DNA of 32,346 nucleotides. Source: an uncultured Lachnospiraceae bacterium (GTDB lineage: Bacteria > Bacillota > Clostridia > Lachnospirales > Lachnospiraceae). Below are positions 23,706 to 30,581 of the stretch, one piece after another. Below the pieces are notes generated by a model that had not been told where the DNA came from, ran no database searches, and saw only the letters and a program-made list of their open reading frames with translations. The stretch's first letter is position 1. Each line of letters starts with the position of its first letter. The DNA lies in the NCBI GenBank assembly GCA_947167135.1, contig CAMVGV010000031.1:1-32346 (forward strand), read 5' to 3'. Both the position numbers and the translations under genes were made by a program.

Positions 23706-24551
23706 ATGCTGGTAAATATGGGTCAGATGCTCAAAAAGGCAAAGGAGGGAAAATACGGAGTCGGTTTTTTCAATGCCGTAAACATTGAGATGGCGCGCGC
23801 CGTCATAGAGACGGCGGAAGAGATGCAGGCTCCGGTCATAGTGGGAACCGCAGAAATACTGCTTCCGTTTATGGATATGAAAAAGGTGGCGGGATATCTC
23901 ATATCAATGGCAAGGGAAGCCTCCGTCCCCGTGTGCGTGCATTATGACCACGGGCTTACATTTGAGAAATGTATGGAAGCACTACGTCTGGGCTTCACTT
24001 CCATTATGTATGACTGTTCGACCACAGGATATGAGGAAAATCTTCAGAAGGTCAGGGAAATGGTGAATATCTGCCATGCCATGGGTGTGACCGTGGAGGG
24101 AGAGCTGGGACATGTGGGTGATAATTCCGGCAGCGGAAAGCTCGAAAATCCGGCCGATTATTATACCGATCCCGGCCTTGCCGGAGAATTCGTCGCTGAG
24201 ACAAAGGTGGATGCCCTTGCCGTTGCGGTGGGAAATGCCCATGGAGACTATGCATTTCCTCCAAAGCTTGATTTTGACCGTATAACGGCAATATCCGAAA
24301 AAACCGGGATACCGCTGGTTCTTCATGGAGGCTCCGGACTTTCGGACAGTGATTTTCAGACTGCGGTAAAGCTGGGTATCAGTAAGATCAATATTTTTAC
24401 CGATATCGACAAGGCAGGAAAGGCCGGTATCGAAAAGGGTCTTAAAGAAGGGGCGGTATCCCTTACAGGGCTTATGTCCTATGAGACAGAGGCAATGAAG
24501 GAAGTGGTAAGGAAAAAAATCACTCTCTTCGGAAGCGGGAATAAGGCCTGA
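23706..24551 (+). CDS. Class II (zinc) fructose/tagatose-bisphosphate-type aldolase
   Basis: A 281-aa ketose-bisphosphate aldolase. Recognisable blocks are GVGFFNAVNIEMARAVIETAE, VCVHYDHGLTFEKCMEAL (zinc and catalytic HYDH), MYDCSTTGYEENL, VEGELGHVG, VAVGNAHGDY with a zinc histidine, and LVLHGGSGLSDSDF with the phosphate-binding and zinc-ligand GG. It cleaves a ketose 1,6-bisphosphate, or a related ketose 1-phosphate, to DHAP and an aldehyde. With the PfkB kinase upstream it forms a two-step phosphorylation-cleavage module. The upstream aldo/keto reductase could act on the aldehyde product, but that is inference. AGGAGGAAAA precedes the ATG. The last gene of the operon; a new promoter starts five bases after its stop. 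Confidence 0.92.
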   Translation: MLVNMGQMLKKAKEGKYGVGFFNAVNIEMARAVIETAEEMQAPVIVGTAEILLPFMDMKKVAGYLISMAREASVPVCVHYDHGLTFEKCMEALRLGFTSIMYDCSTTGYEENLQKVREMVNICHAMGVTVEGELGHVGDNSGSGKLENPADYYTDPGLAGEFVAETKVDALAVAVGNAHGDYAFPPKLDFDRITAISEKTGIPLVLHGGSGLSDSDFQTAVKLGISKINIFTDIDKAGKAGIEKGLKEGAVSLTGLMSYETEAMKEVVRKKITLFGSGNKA

Positions 24552-24555
24552 ACTG

Positions 24556-24584
24556 TTTACAAAACCGAACATATGTTCTATAAT
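24556..24584 (+). promoter_or_regulatory. Sigma-A promoter with overlapping LexA (SOS) box
   Basis: TTTACA (24556-24561), a 17-base spacer and TATAAT (24579-24584) form a strong promoter. The spacer contains CGAACATATGTTC followed by T (24566-24579), 13 of 14 positions of the Firmicute LexA box CGAACnnnnGTTCG, with a 12-bp perfect dyad. Bound LexA would block RNA polymerase, so the genes downstream should be induced by DNA damage. Confidence 0.8.
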
Positions 24585-24686
24585 ACCCCTGCGAGATGTG
24601 GGAGGGAGCGTGGGAACACGAAGTGCGGAACGCTCCGGATATCGGGTTTTGACCCTGACATCATCATATGTATGGGGGTAGTACAC

Positions 24687-24974
24687 ATGAAGAAGGAGCC
24701 GAAGCCGGTTGATGTGATATGCCAGCACTCCAGGGACGGGACGACCATCCCGATGAAGATCAGGGTGATGGATGATGACGGACAGCTGCAGTCGTATGCC
24801 ATCAAGGGCTTTAAGGATCTGTCACATTCGGGAAGCAGGGAAATGCCGGACGGTATGTTTGTCAACAACAGCACCCTCGTATTTGAATGCTTTATCAGTG
24901 ATTTCGGGAGACGGCGTCTGATAAGGCTGTATCATGAACAGAACGAAGAGGTGTGGAAGATGACGGTGATATGA
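24687..24974 (+). CDS. Conserved-looking hypothetical protein behind a LexA box
   Basis: A 95-aa soluble protein, MKKEPKPVDVICQHSRDGTT onward, rich in beta strands (IPMKIRVMDDDGQLQSYAIKGFKDL, FECFISDFGRRRLIRLYHE). I do not know the family. The start ATG 24687 is used because the predicted transcription start is near 24591, so the upstream in-frame ATG at 24573 lies inside the promoter; TGGGGGT precedes 24687. The 5-prime leader is about 96 bases. The YitT gene begins ten bases after its stop. The LexA box suggests a role in the SOS response, for example beside an error-prone polymerase or a cell-division inhibitor, but no sequence feature proves this. Confidence 0.75.
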   Translation: MKKEPKPVDVICQHSRDGTTIPMKIRVMDDDGQLQSYAIKGFKDLSHSGSREMPDGMFVNNSTLVFECFISDFGRRRLIRLYHEQNEEVWKMTVI

Positions 24975-24984
24975 AGGTGTATTC

Positions 24985-25872
24985 GTGTTTGGTGTAAAGC
25001 GCGGAGATGAGATAAATGTTGCCAGAAAAAACATGGCGCTGCGTCTTTTGGTGATAGCAGCGGCATCTTTTTTGATGGGCGTCAATATCAATACCTTTGT
25101 CCATACGGGCGGACTGCTGCCCGGAGGAGCCAGCGGGCTTACGCTTCTTATCCAGGAGATATTCAAAAAGTATTTAGGACTGAGTGTACCATATACGCTT
25201 ATAAACATTTCAATAAATGCCATTCCGATATACATCGGCTTCAAGTATATCGGGAAAAGGTTTACCATGCTGTCCTGCGTCGTGATCGTCCTTACAGGTG
25301 TGCTGGCGGATGTGCTCCCGGGATATGTTCTGACACAGGATATCCTTCTCATCACCATATTCGGAGGGCTGATAAACGGCTTTGCCATCAGCCTTTGCCT
25401 TTTAATGGATGCAACCAGCGGCGGTACGGATTTTATCGCGATATTTCTTTCGGAAAAAAGAGGGGTGGACTCCTTTAACGTGGTTCTTGGCATAAATGCC
25501 TGCATTCTTTTTACCGGAGGTATCCTTTTCGGCTGGGACAAGGCTCTGTATTCCATTGTCTTTCAGTTCGTATCCACTACCACAGTCAGGGGATTGTACC
25601 GGAAATACCAGCAGGCCACCTTGTTCATAGTCACGAACAGACCTGTGGAAATATGCAGGGAAATTTCCAGGGTCAGTAATCACGGAGCTACAATATTGGA
25701 GGGTGAAGGGTCGTTTGAGCACTGTGAGAGAAATGTTGTATACTCGGTGGTATCCGGCGCCGAATCCGGCAGGATCGTAAGGGCGGTCAAGGAAACCGAT
25801 CCGGAGGCCTTTGTGAATGTACTGAAAACCGAAAGGGTGATAGGCCGCTTCTATCAGCGCCCGACGGACTGA
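24985..25872 (+). CDS. YitT family membrane protein
   Basis: A 295-aa protein with about five TM helices (first near residues 17-40, INTFVHTGGLLPGGASGLTLLIQEI) typical of the YitT/DUF161 family, followed by a C-terminal soluble DUF2179 domain from about 205 (TLFIVTNRPVEICREISRV, GATILEGEGSFEHCERNVVYSVV, FVNVLKTERVIGRFY). The function of the family is not settled. The start is GTG 24985 with GAAGGTG a few bases upstream; the next ATG (codon 17) would place the start at the edge of the first helix. Only ten bases separate it from the upstream gene, so it probably shares the LexA-controlled promoter. Confidence 0.87.
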   Translation: MFGVKRGDEINVARKNMALRLLVIAAASFLMGVNINTFVHTGGLLPGGASGLTLLIQEIFKKYLGLSVPYTLINISINAIPIYIGFKYIGKRFTMLSCVVIVLTGVLADVLPGYVLTQDILLITIFGGLINGFAISLCLLMDATSGGTDFIAIFLSEKRGVDSFNVVLGINACILFTGGILFGWDKALYSIVFQFVSTTTVRGLYRKYQQATLFIVTNRPVEICREISRVSNHGATILEGEGSFEHCERNVVYSVVSGAESGRIVRAVKETDPEAFVNVLKTERVIGRFYQRPTD

Positions 25873-25893
25873 CGGAACCTATCAAAATCCGGA

Positions 25894-26391
25894 TCAAAGC
25901 CCGTTTTTCCGTATCTCACCGGCACGCTCTATTATCTTTTCCTTCCAGCTGTCATCCTCGGCATCCAGCTGATAGGTATTATATCCGTACTGTCTGCCCA
26001 TGGAACAGACTATGGATTCATCATCAATATGGAGTGAGATCCTGTACCGGTTCGGAAGCTTCTGCGGAAGTATCTCCTTCCTGTTGCGCTGGACCTCCTT
26101 CAAATGTCTGCTTCCGTTTACGATATCATCGAATTTCACACCGTAAAAAAAGAACAGCATTTTAATATACCGTATGCTGCGGAAGGAGGAGGTATAGATC
26201 CATACCTCATAGCCCATATCCTGGAGTCTGTTGATGAGCTCCGGAGTGCCGAGACGCAGCCTCTCCTTAAATATCCTGTTCAGGGGAAAGGGAAGCGCCG
26301 GTTCTGTCTTGTGGGTTTCCGGTGAAACGAAGAGCACCTCATCCAGATCAAATGAAACGCGCATTTTTCCGCTGTAAGTTTTTTCGCTCAT
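25894..26391 (-). CDS. HAD-like protein, paralog of the adjacent ParB-HAD protein
   Basis: A 165-aa HAD-superfamily protein. Motif I is SFDLDEVLF (Asp15, Asp17), motif II lies in VWIYTSS (Thr67) and motif IV is HIDDES (Asp123, Asp124), so the catalytic set of a small phosphatase is present. It aligns along its length with the C-terminal half of the upstream neighbour, for example FKERLRLGTPELI versus FKERLRLGIPALF and YEVWIYTSS versus YDIWVFSAD. The start ATG 26391 overlaps the neighbour's stop (ATGA), implying translational coupling; the longer frame to 26430 would run inside the neighbour. The substrate is unknown. It converges on the YitT gene. Confidence 0.7.
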   Translation of the reverse strand: MSEKTYSGKMRVSFDLDEVLFVSPETHKTEPALPFPLNRIFKERLRLGTPELINRLQDMGYEVWIYTSSFRSIRYIKMLFFFYGVKFDDIVNGSRHLKEVQRNRKEILPQKLPNRYRISLHIDDESIVCSMGRQYGYNTYQLDAEDDSWKEKIIERAGEIRKNGL

Positions 26392-27248
26392 TTCAGCTTT
26401 TCTACCACGGCAATGACCTCCTTTGACCATTCTCCGGAGGAGCCGCTTAATGGATACTCATTAAACTCTTTTGTACGGCTGAAGGTCTGTATCAGCATAT
26501 CCCGGTCTATATGAATGGTCTCGCCGTATTTCTTGGACACGAGGGTTTCAATCTCTTTTTTCTCCGCTGTTTTTTTCGCATTTTTTTTGCCGGTACCGGT
26601 TACAACTCCGTCAACCCGGGCATTGTATCTCTTAAAGAAGGACTGGAGGTAGTCGGTCGAATAATAGTCGGCAGAAAAGACCCAGATATCGTAGCCCTTT
26701 GTATTCAGGTAGTGAAAGAGCGCGGGTATGCCGAGCCGTAATCTTTCCTTGAAATAGAGCCCTGCCGGGAAGCCAAGTGCTTTTTCGGAAGCTTCATTTT
26801 CACGGGAGCAGAACACAACCTCGTCCAGATCGAAGGTCACTCTCTTTTCCTGGTCTGAGGCTGCCAGCATCTTCCTGATATCGTCTATGGTAGTGGGATT
26901 CACTATTTCCACAGGGATCTTTTTAATTCCGCATTTCAGGGCGGCAAGCCATCTGTGATGCCCGTTAAGAATAAGGTAACCGTCAGGATGCATTTTTTCC
27001 ACGGTGAGAGGCTCCATGGAGCCGGGGTCACGTCTGAAGCTGCTCTCATATTTGGAAACAATCGAAAAGGAAGGACCTACGGAAGGGATACAGAATTCAT
27101 CATCGGGGTTTGGATGGAGCTTTCCCGCCGGAACCTTTTTCACCAGCAGACGTTCAAGAAAACCGGCCTTTACGGATACGGCGATGCCCTCGTACTTCTT
27201 TACCTCTTCGTATATGAAATCCTCTTCCTTTGTCCGTGAAGCTGCCAT
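26388..27248 (-). CDS. ParB/Srx-like domain fused to a HAD-like domain
   Basis: A 286-aa two-domain protein. Residues about 35-120 look like a ParB/sulfiredoxin-fold domain: VPAGKLHPNP, then MEPLTVEKMHPDGYLILNGHHRW (motif GHHRW at 96-100) and LAALKCGIKKIPVEIV. In this fold the motif binds nucleotide, and relatives include ParB CTPases, sulfiredoxin and free-serine kinases (SerK/SbnI). Residues about 135-286 are HAD-like with TFDLDEVVF (Asp140, Asp142) and a weaker motif IV, HIDRDM. The start ATG 27248 has GGGGGTGGG upstream; the open frame to 27437 runs into the repeat element and is not used. Its -10 sits at the edge of the MITE. Function unknown. Confidence 0.7.
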   Translation of the reverse strand: MAASRTKEEDFIYEEVKKYEGIAVSVKAGFLERLLVKKVPAGKLHPNPDDEFCIPSVGPSFSIVSKYESSFRRDPGSMEPLTVEKMHPDGYLILNGHHRWLAALKCGIKKIPVEIVNPTTIDDIRKMLAASDQEKRVTFDLDEVVFCSRENEASEKALGFPAGLYFKERLRLGIPALFHYLNTKGYDIWVFSADYYSTDYLQSFFKRYNARVDGVVTGTGKKNAKKTAEKKEIETLVSKKYGETIHIDRDMLIQTFSRTKEFNEYPLSGSSGEWSKEVIAVVEKLK

Positions 27249-27300
27249 TATACCCACCCCCTTCAGGAAAACAGAATTGCAAAAACCTTTAAGTAATGAA

Positions 27301-27309
27301 ATTATACCA
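27301..27309 (-). promoter_or_regulatory. Extended -10 promoter for the HAD gene pair
   Basis: On the minus strand the sequence reads TGGTATAAT, about 53 bases before ATG 27248. It overlaps the left 7-bp flanking repeat of the MITE, so the -35 region of this promoter is MITE sequence. Confidence 0.55.
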
Positions 27310-27390
27310 TGATTCGGACGCCAAAAGTACTGAATCACTGTTTTGATACAACGAATTGCTCCGTTGCTTTCAGCAACTCTCGCAATAACG

Positions 27391-27448
27391 GGGCATTGCC
27401 GCGCATGGCGCGTCAAAACATGCCCGAAAACGTCCACTGGACGTTTTT
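27391..27448. repeat. Hairpin module copy A in the MITE
   Basis: Stem 1: GGGCAT/ATGCCC (27391-27396 and 27420-27425) enclosing TTG.CGCGC/GCGCG.CAA. Stem 2: AAAACGTCC-ACT-GGACGTTTT (27427-27447), with A- and T-runs on both sides, so it could act as a bidirectional terminator. Confidence 0.8.
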
Positions 27449-27576
27449 CCTACAAAACTCGCAATCCGCTAATTTATACTCAGTAACGTAAATAACTGCC
27501 AGTATCAAAACGGTATAACGAGCAAACGCAGTTAATTGCGTTTGCGAGTATACTACGTAAATTGCTACTTGCGACG

Positions 27577-27635
27577 GGGCACTGATGCGCTCAGCGCATC
27601 AAAGCGTGCCCGAAAAATGTCCACTGGACATTTTT
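27577..27635. repeat. Hairpin module copy B in the MITE
   Basis: Stem 1: GGGCAC/GTGCCC enclosing TGATGCGC-TCA-GCGCATCA, all perfect. Stem 2: AAAAATGTCC-ACT-GGACATTTTT, ten perfect pairs. Relative to copy A the stems change on both sides together (T-A to C-G, C-G to T-A), so pairing is kept while sequence drifts. Confidence 0.8.
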
Positions 27636-27788
27636 CCATGTTGTTTGACGCCCAAAGTCAAATGGCTTTTTGAACAAGTTCAAACGCCATTTAGACTTTT
27701 GGCGTTTGTATCATACCATTTTTTTCTGTAAACTGCCATTGAGGTGATTAAGAAGCGAATTTCTATGTATTATTTCTGTTTCTCAGTG

Positions 27789-27794
27789 TATAAT
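27789..27794 (+). promoter_or_regulatory. -10 box placing the start point at the kinase ATG
   Basis: TATAAT ends seven bases before ATG 27801. The expected start point is the A of the ATG itself or within a base or two, leaving no room for a ribosome site. The -35 region is weak. Confidence 0.45.
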
Positions 27795-27800
27795 GGATAG

Positions 27801-30356
27801 ATGGTCAGGATAATCGGAACGGAAACTCTGCTTCATATTTCATTCAGTCTGGCGGCACTGGTCTTCAGTGTGGTTCTTTATATTCTTGTCTGTGCCCTGG
27901 GAAGCGGTCAGCAGCATAAGAACCTGAAGTTCAGAACCTTTGCCGTTACCATCGTTATAGGCAATTCCCTAAGTATCCTTGACAATATTTTCAGAGATGC
28001 GGGTATATATCCGACTCCTTACTGGATACAGCTCAGTCTCCTGCTTCTGGTGTATCTTGCAAATATCCTTTTGACTTATTATATGGCCCTCTATATGGAG
28101 GGTTTTTTCGGGGAATTCAAGCTGAGAAAGCTTTTCTTTAAGATCAATACATGCATTGTTGTTTCCGGCGTCGCGTTGACCGTATTCGTATTTTTCAGGC
28201 AGCTTTGTATGTTTGACGGAGAAATGATACTGTCGACCGTATCGGTCTTTGACAGGTTGATCTTAGGTTACGTGTATGAGCTGTACTATCTTTTATATTC
28301 GATAACATTGTTCATCATATTCAACGGGAGGATAAGCCCGCGTGCAAGGATGACATCGGTCGCGGCATTTTTGGTCGCCATAGGTGCCGTTCTGTTCGAG
28401 AGCCTTAACACTCTGGGATTGGGAAGCGGTATACTGTACAATTATTTCGGAGCGGTTCTGGCTCTCTATATTTTCTATATCGGCGTGGAAACACCGGATT
28501 ACAGGAACCTTTTGAAGTCCCTTACGGATCTGGATATGGCAAGACGTGCGGCAGATGAAGCCAACCATTCAAAGTCGGATTTCCTTGCAAATATGTCTCA
28601 TGAGATACGGACGCCGATCAATGCGATCCTCGGAATGAATGAGATGATATCCAGGGAGGCTGAGGATGACACTATACTCACCTATTCCGAAAACATTGAA
28701 AATGCGGGAAAAACACTTCTGGGACTTGTCAATGATATTCTTGATTTTTCAAAAATAGAGGCAGGAAAGATAGAGATACTGCCTGCGGATTATGATCTTT
28801 CCGTATGCTTAAATGACCTTGTAAATATGATAGCAGACCGTGCGGAGAAAAAGGGTCTCCTTTTAAATCTGGATTTTGACAGGAGACTGCCGAGATTTCT
28901 GAGGGGCGATGAAGTACGGGTAAAGCAGGTCATAACGAATATTCTGACCAATGCCGTAAAGTATACGGAAAAGGGCAGTGTCTCCTTCAGCATCGGCTTT
29001 GAAAAAACAGAGCGTCCTGACAGCGTCCTTTTGAACGTATCAATAAGTGATACCGGAATAGGGATAAAGAGTGAGGATCTTCCGAAGCTTTTTTCCGAAT
29101 TTGAGCGTATAGAGGAAAAGAGAAACCGGAATATAGAGGGTACCGGCCTCGGAATGAGTATTACGAAAAGGCTTCTGGAGCTTATGGGCTCCACCTTAGA
29201 GGTTGAAAGTGAATACGGTAAAGGTTCCAACTTCCATTTCTCCCTGGAACAGAAGGTCGTTTCCTGGGGAGAGCTCGGAGACTATGAAGCAACGTACCGG
29301 GATCATCATGCGGCCCACAAAAAATACAGGGTAAGATTCTCGGCGCCGGAAGCCAGTGTGCTGGTTGTTGATGACAATCATATGAATCTTATGGTGTTTA
29401 AGAGCCTTATCAAGAAAACAGGGATAAAGGTTGACACAGCCGAAAGCGGGGATGTGGGTCTTGAACTTGCTGCAGAGAAAAAATATGATGTGATCTTCCT
29501 CGACCATATGATGCCGAAGAAGGACGGAATAGAGACTTTGAGGGAACTGAGACAGGACAGGGAAGGACCGAATAATCATACGCCGGTTGTCTGCCTAACC
29601 GCAAATGCCATATCGGGGGCAAGGGAGCAGTATATGGAGGAAGGGTTTGAGGATTATCTTTCAAAGCCCATTGATTCGGAAGAGCTTGAGAACATGCTCT
29701 TAGATCTTATCAGTAAGGAAAAGATAAAAAGTACCGCGGAAACAGAGGAACAGCAGGACTTACTTCCGAGGGAGCTTTCCCTTCTTTCCGGCTTTCAGGT
29801 GGATATCAAAGAGGGAATAAAAAACGGAGGGGGCATTGAGGAGTATTTATCTGTTCTCGATACCTTTTCGGAGACCCTGGATTCCAGGATAGATGAGCTG
29901 GAGCGGTTTTATGATGAAGGAGATACGAAGGAGTATACGATAAGGGTTCATGCGCTAAAAAGTTCCCTTAGGATAATCGGTGCAAAGGAAAGGGGAGAAA
30001 GGGCACAGCTTCTGGAGAACGCGGGAAAGGCCGGCGATATGGCCTTTATCCGGGAGCATCACGCCGGCTTTATAAGGGAGGTTCTCAAGCTTAGGGAGCC
30101 GCTTTCCGGGATTTATAAAATGAACAGGAAGGGCAGCGCTGAAGCGCCGGAGGCCGGTACGGACTTTCTAAAGGAAATTTACGGAAAGATAAGAACAGCC
30201 GCCGGGGAATACGATACAGAGAAGCTTGATGAAATCTTTGAAACAATGAAAGGGTACTCACTTCCCTTAAGTGAGGAAGAGCGCTTTAATAAAATAAAGA
30301 ACGCGTACGGACAGCTGGATTACGAATTGATACTTTCCACCCTTGACGAAGGCTGA
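27801..30356 (+). CDS. Hybrid sensor histidine kinase with REC and HPt domains
   Basis: An 851-aa phosphorelay protein. Residues about 10-235 hold roughly seven TM helices, a membrane sensor. HisKA follows with FLANMSHEIRTPINAILGMNE (His267), then an HATPase domain with ILTNAVKYTEKG (N box), ISDTGIGIKSEDLPKLFSEFERIE (G1/F) and GTGLGMSITKRLLELMG (G2). A receiver domain starts near 512 (VLVVDDNHMN, phospho-acceptor Asp568 in IFLDHMMP, later VCLTANA and YLSKPI). A C-terminal HPt domain has His717 in VHALKSSLRIIG. So it can autophosphorylate and pass phosphate to a separate response regulator, not encoded here. The codon before ATG 27801 is an in-frame stop, so the start cannot lie further upstream, yet no ribosome site is seen. 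Confidence 0.92.
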   Translation: MVRIIGTETLLHISFSLAALVFSVVLYILVCALGSGQQHKNLKFRTFAVTIVIGNSLSILDNIFRDAGIYPTPYWIQLSLLLLVYLANILLTYYMALYMEGFFGEFKLRKLFFKINTCIVVSGVALTVFVFFRQLCMFDGEMILSTVSVFDRLILGYVYELYYLLYSITLFIIFNGRISPRARMTSVAAFLVAIGAVLFESLNTLGLGSGILYNYFGAVLALYIFYIGVETPDYRNLLKSLTDLDMARRAADEANHSKSDFLANMSHEIRTPINAILGMNEMISREAEDDTILTYSENIENAGKTLLGLVNDILDFSKIEAGKIEILPADYDLSVCLNDLVNMIADRAEKKGLLLNLDFDRRLPRFLRGDEVRVKQVITNILTNAVKYTEKGSVSFSIGFEKTERPDSVLLNVSISDTGIGIKSEDLPKLFSEFERIEEKRNRNIEGTGLGMSITKRLLELMGSTLEVESEYGKGSNFHFSLEQKVVSWGELGDYEATYRDHHAAHKKYRVRFSAPEASVLVVDDNHMNLMVFKSLIKKTGIKVDTAESGDVGLELAAEKKYDVIFLDHMMPKKDGIETLRELRQDREGPNNHTPVVCLTANAISGAREQYMEEGFEDYLSKPIDSEELENMLLDLISKEKIKSTAETEEQQDLLPRELSLLSGFQVDIKEGIKNGGGIEEYLSVLDTFSETLDSRIDELERFYDEGDTKEYTIRVHALKSSLRIIGAKERGERAQLLENAGKAGDMAFIREHHAGFIREVLKLREPLSGIYKMNRKGSAEAPEAGTDFLKEIYGKIRTAAGEYDTEKLDEIFETMKGYSLPLSEEERFNKIKNAYGQLDYELILSTLDEG

Positions 30357-30410
30357 TACGGCATGATATCCCCGGTACAGCGTTCATCCTGCCCGCTGTG
30401 ACGTTTGTTC

Positions 30411-30439
30411 TTGCATAAGGTCGGGAAATGGTATATAGT
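30411..30439 (+). promoter_or_regulatory. Putative promoter for nifSU
   Basis: TTGCAT (30411-30416), a 17-base spacer and TATAGT (30434-30439) stand upstream of a structured leader of about 135 bases before nifS. Confidence 0.4.
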
Positions 30440-30472
30440 TATCGCGGTTAAATAAATCAAACTCATATATAT

Positions 30473-30517
30473 AGTAAGCGAAAGGCAACTATAGCGAAAT
30501 AATTTCTTTTGCTTACT
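30473..30517 (+). promoter_or_regulatory. Inverted repeats in the nifS leader
   Basis: AGTAAGC.AAAG pairs with CTTT.GCTTACT (30473-30517, 11 pairs around one mismatch), followed by CTGTA-AA-TACAG, and by CCGGAAC-GTCAG-GTTCCGG at 30535-30553 just before the ribosome site. They could be a regulator site or mRNA structure. I could not match them to the IscR, CymR or T-box patterns. Confidence 0.45.
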
Positions 30518-30581
30518 GTAAATACAGATATTGACCGGAACGTCAGGTTCCGGCCCACAGAAAGGAGTGTCATAAGAGCTT

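Larger units (their letters stand above)
27311..27712. mobile_element. Probable MITE with 18-bp inverted ends and 7-bp target duplication
   Basis: The ends are GATTCGGACGCCAAAAGT (27311-27328) and, on the other strand, GATACAAACGCCAAAAGT (27712-27695), identical at 15 of 18 positions. ATACCAT flanks both sides (27304-27310 and 27713-27719), as expected of a target-site duplication. The 402 bp between hold no credible gene but many hairpins: two copies of a two-stem module (27391-27448 and 27577-27635), a stem at 27522-27545 (GCAAACGCA with TGCGTTTGC), and a long terminal stem (27648-27705) containing a third copy of the ACGCC-AAAGT core. It must rely on a transposase elsewhere. It sits between the divergent HAD-pair and hybrid-kinase genes. 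Confidence 0.72.

Noticed and set aside
24573-24974. Longer 133-aa version of the LexA-box gene starting at 24573
   Set aside because: This ATG lies inside the promoter spacer and LexA box, upstream of the predicted start point near 24591; the start at 24687 has its own ribosome site.
26388-27437. Longer 349-aa version of the ParB-HAD protein
   Set aside because: The upstream 63 codons run through the promoter and into the MITE; ATG 27248 has a GGGGGTGGG ribosome site.
27311-27712. CRISPR array or integron attC array in the repeat-rich intergenic region
   Set aside because: Repeats are palindromic modules of changing sequence with no uniform repeat-spacer length, and no cas or integrase gene is present. 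The inverted ends and target duplication fit a MITE better.
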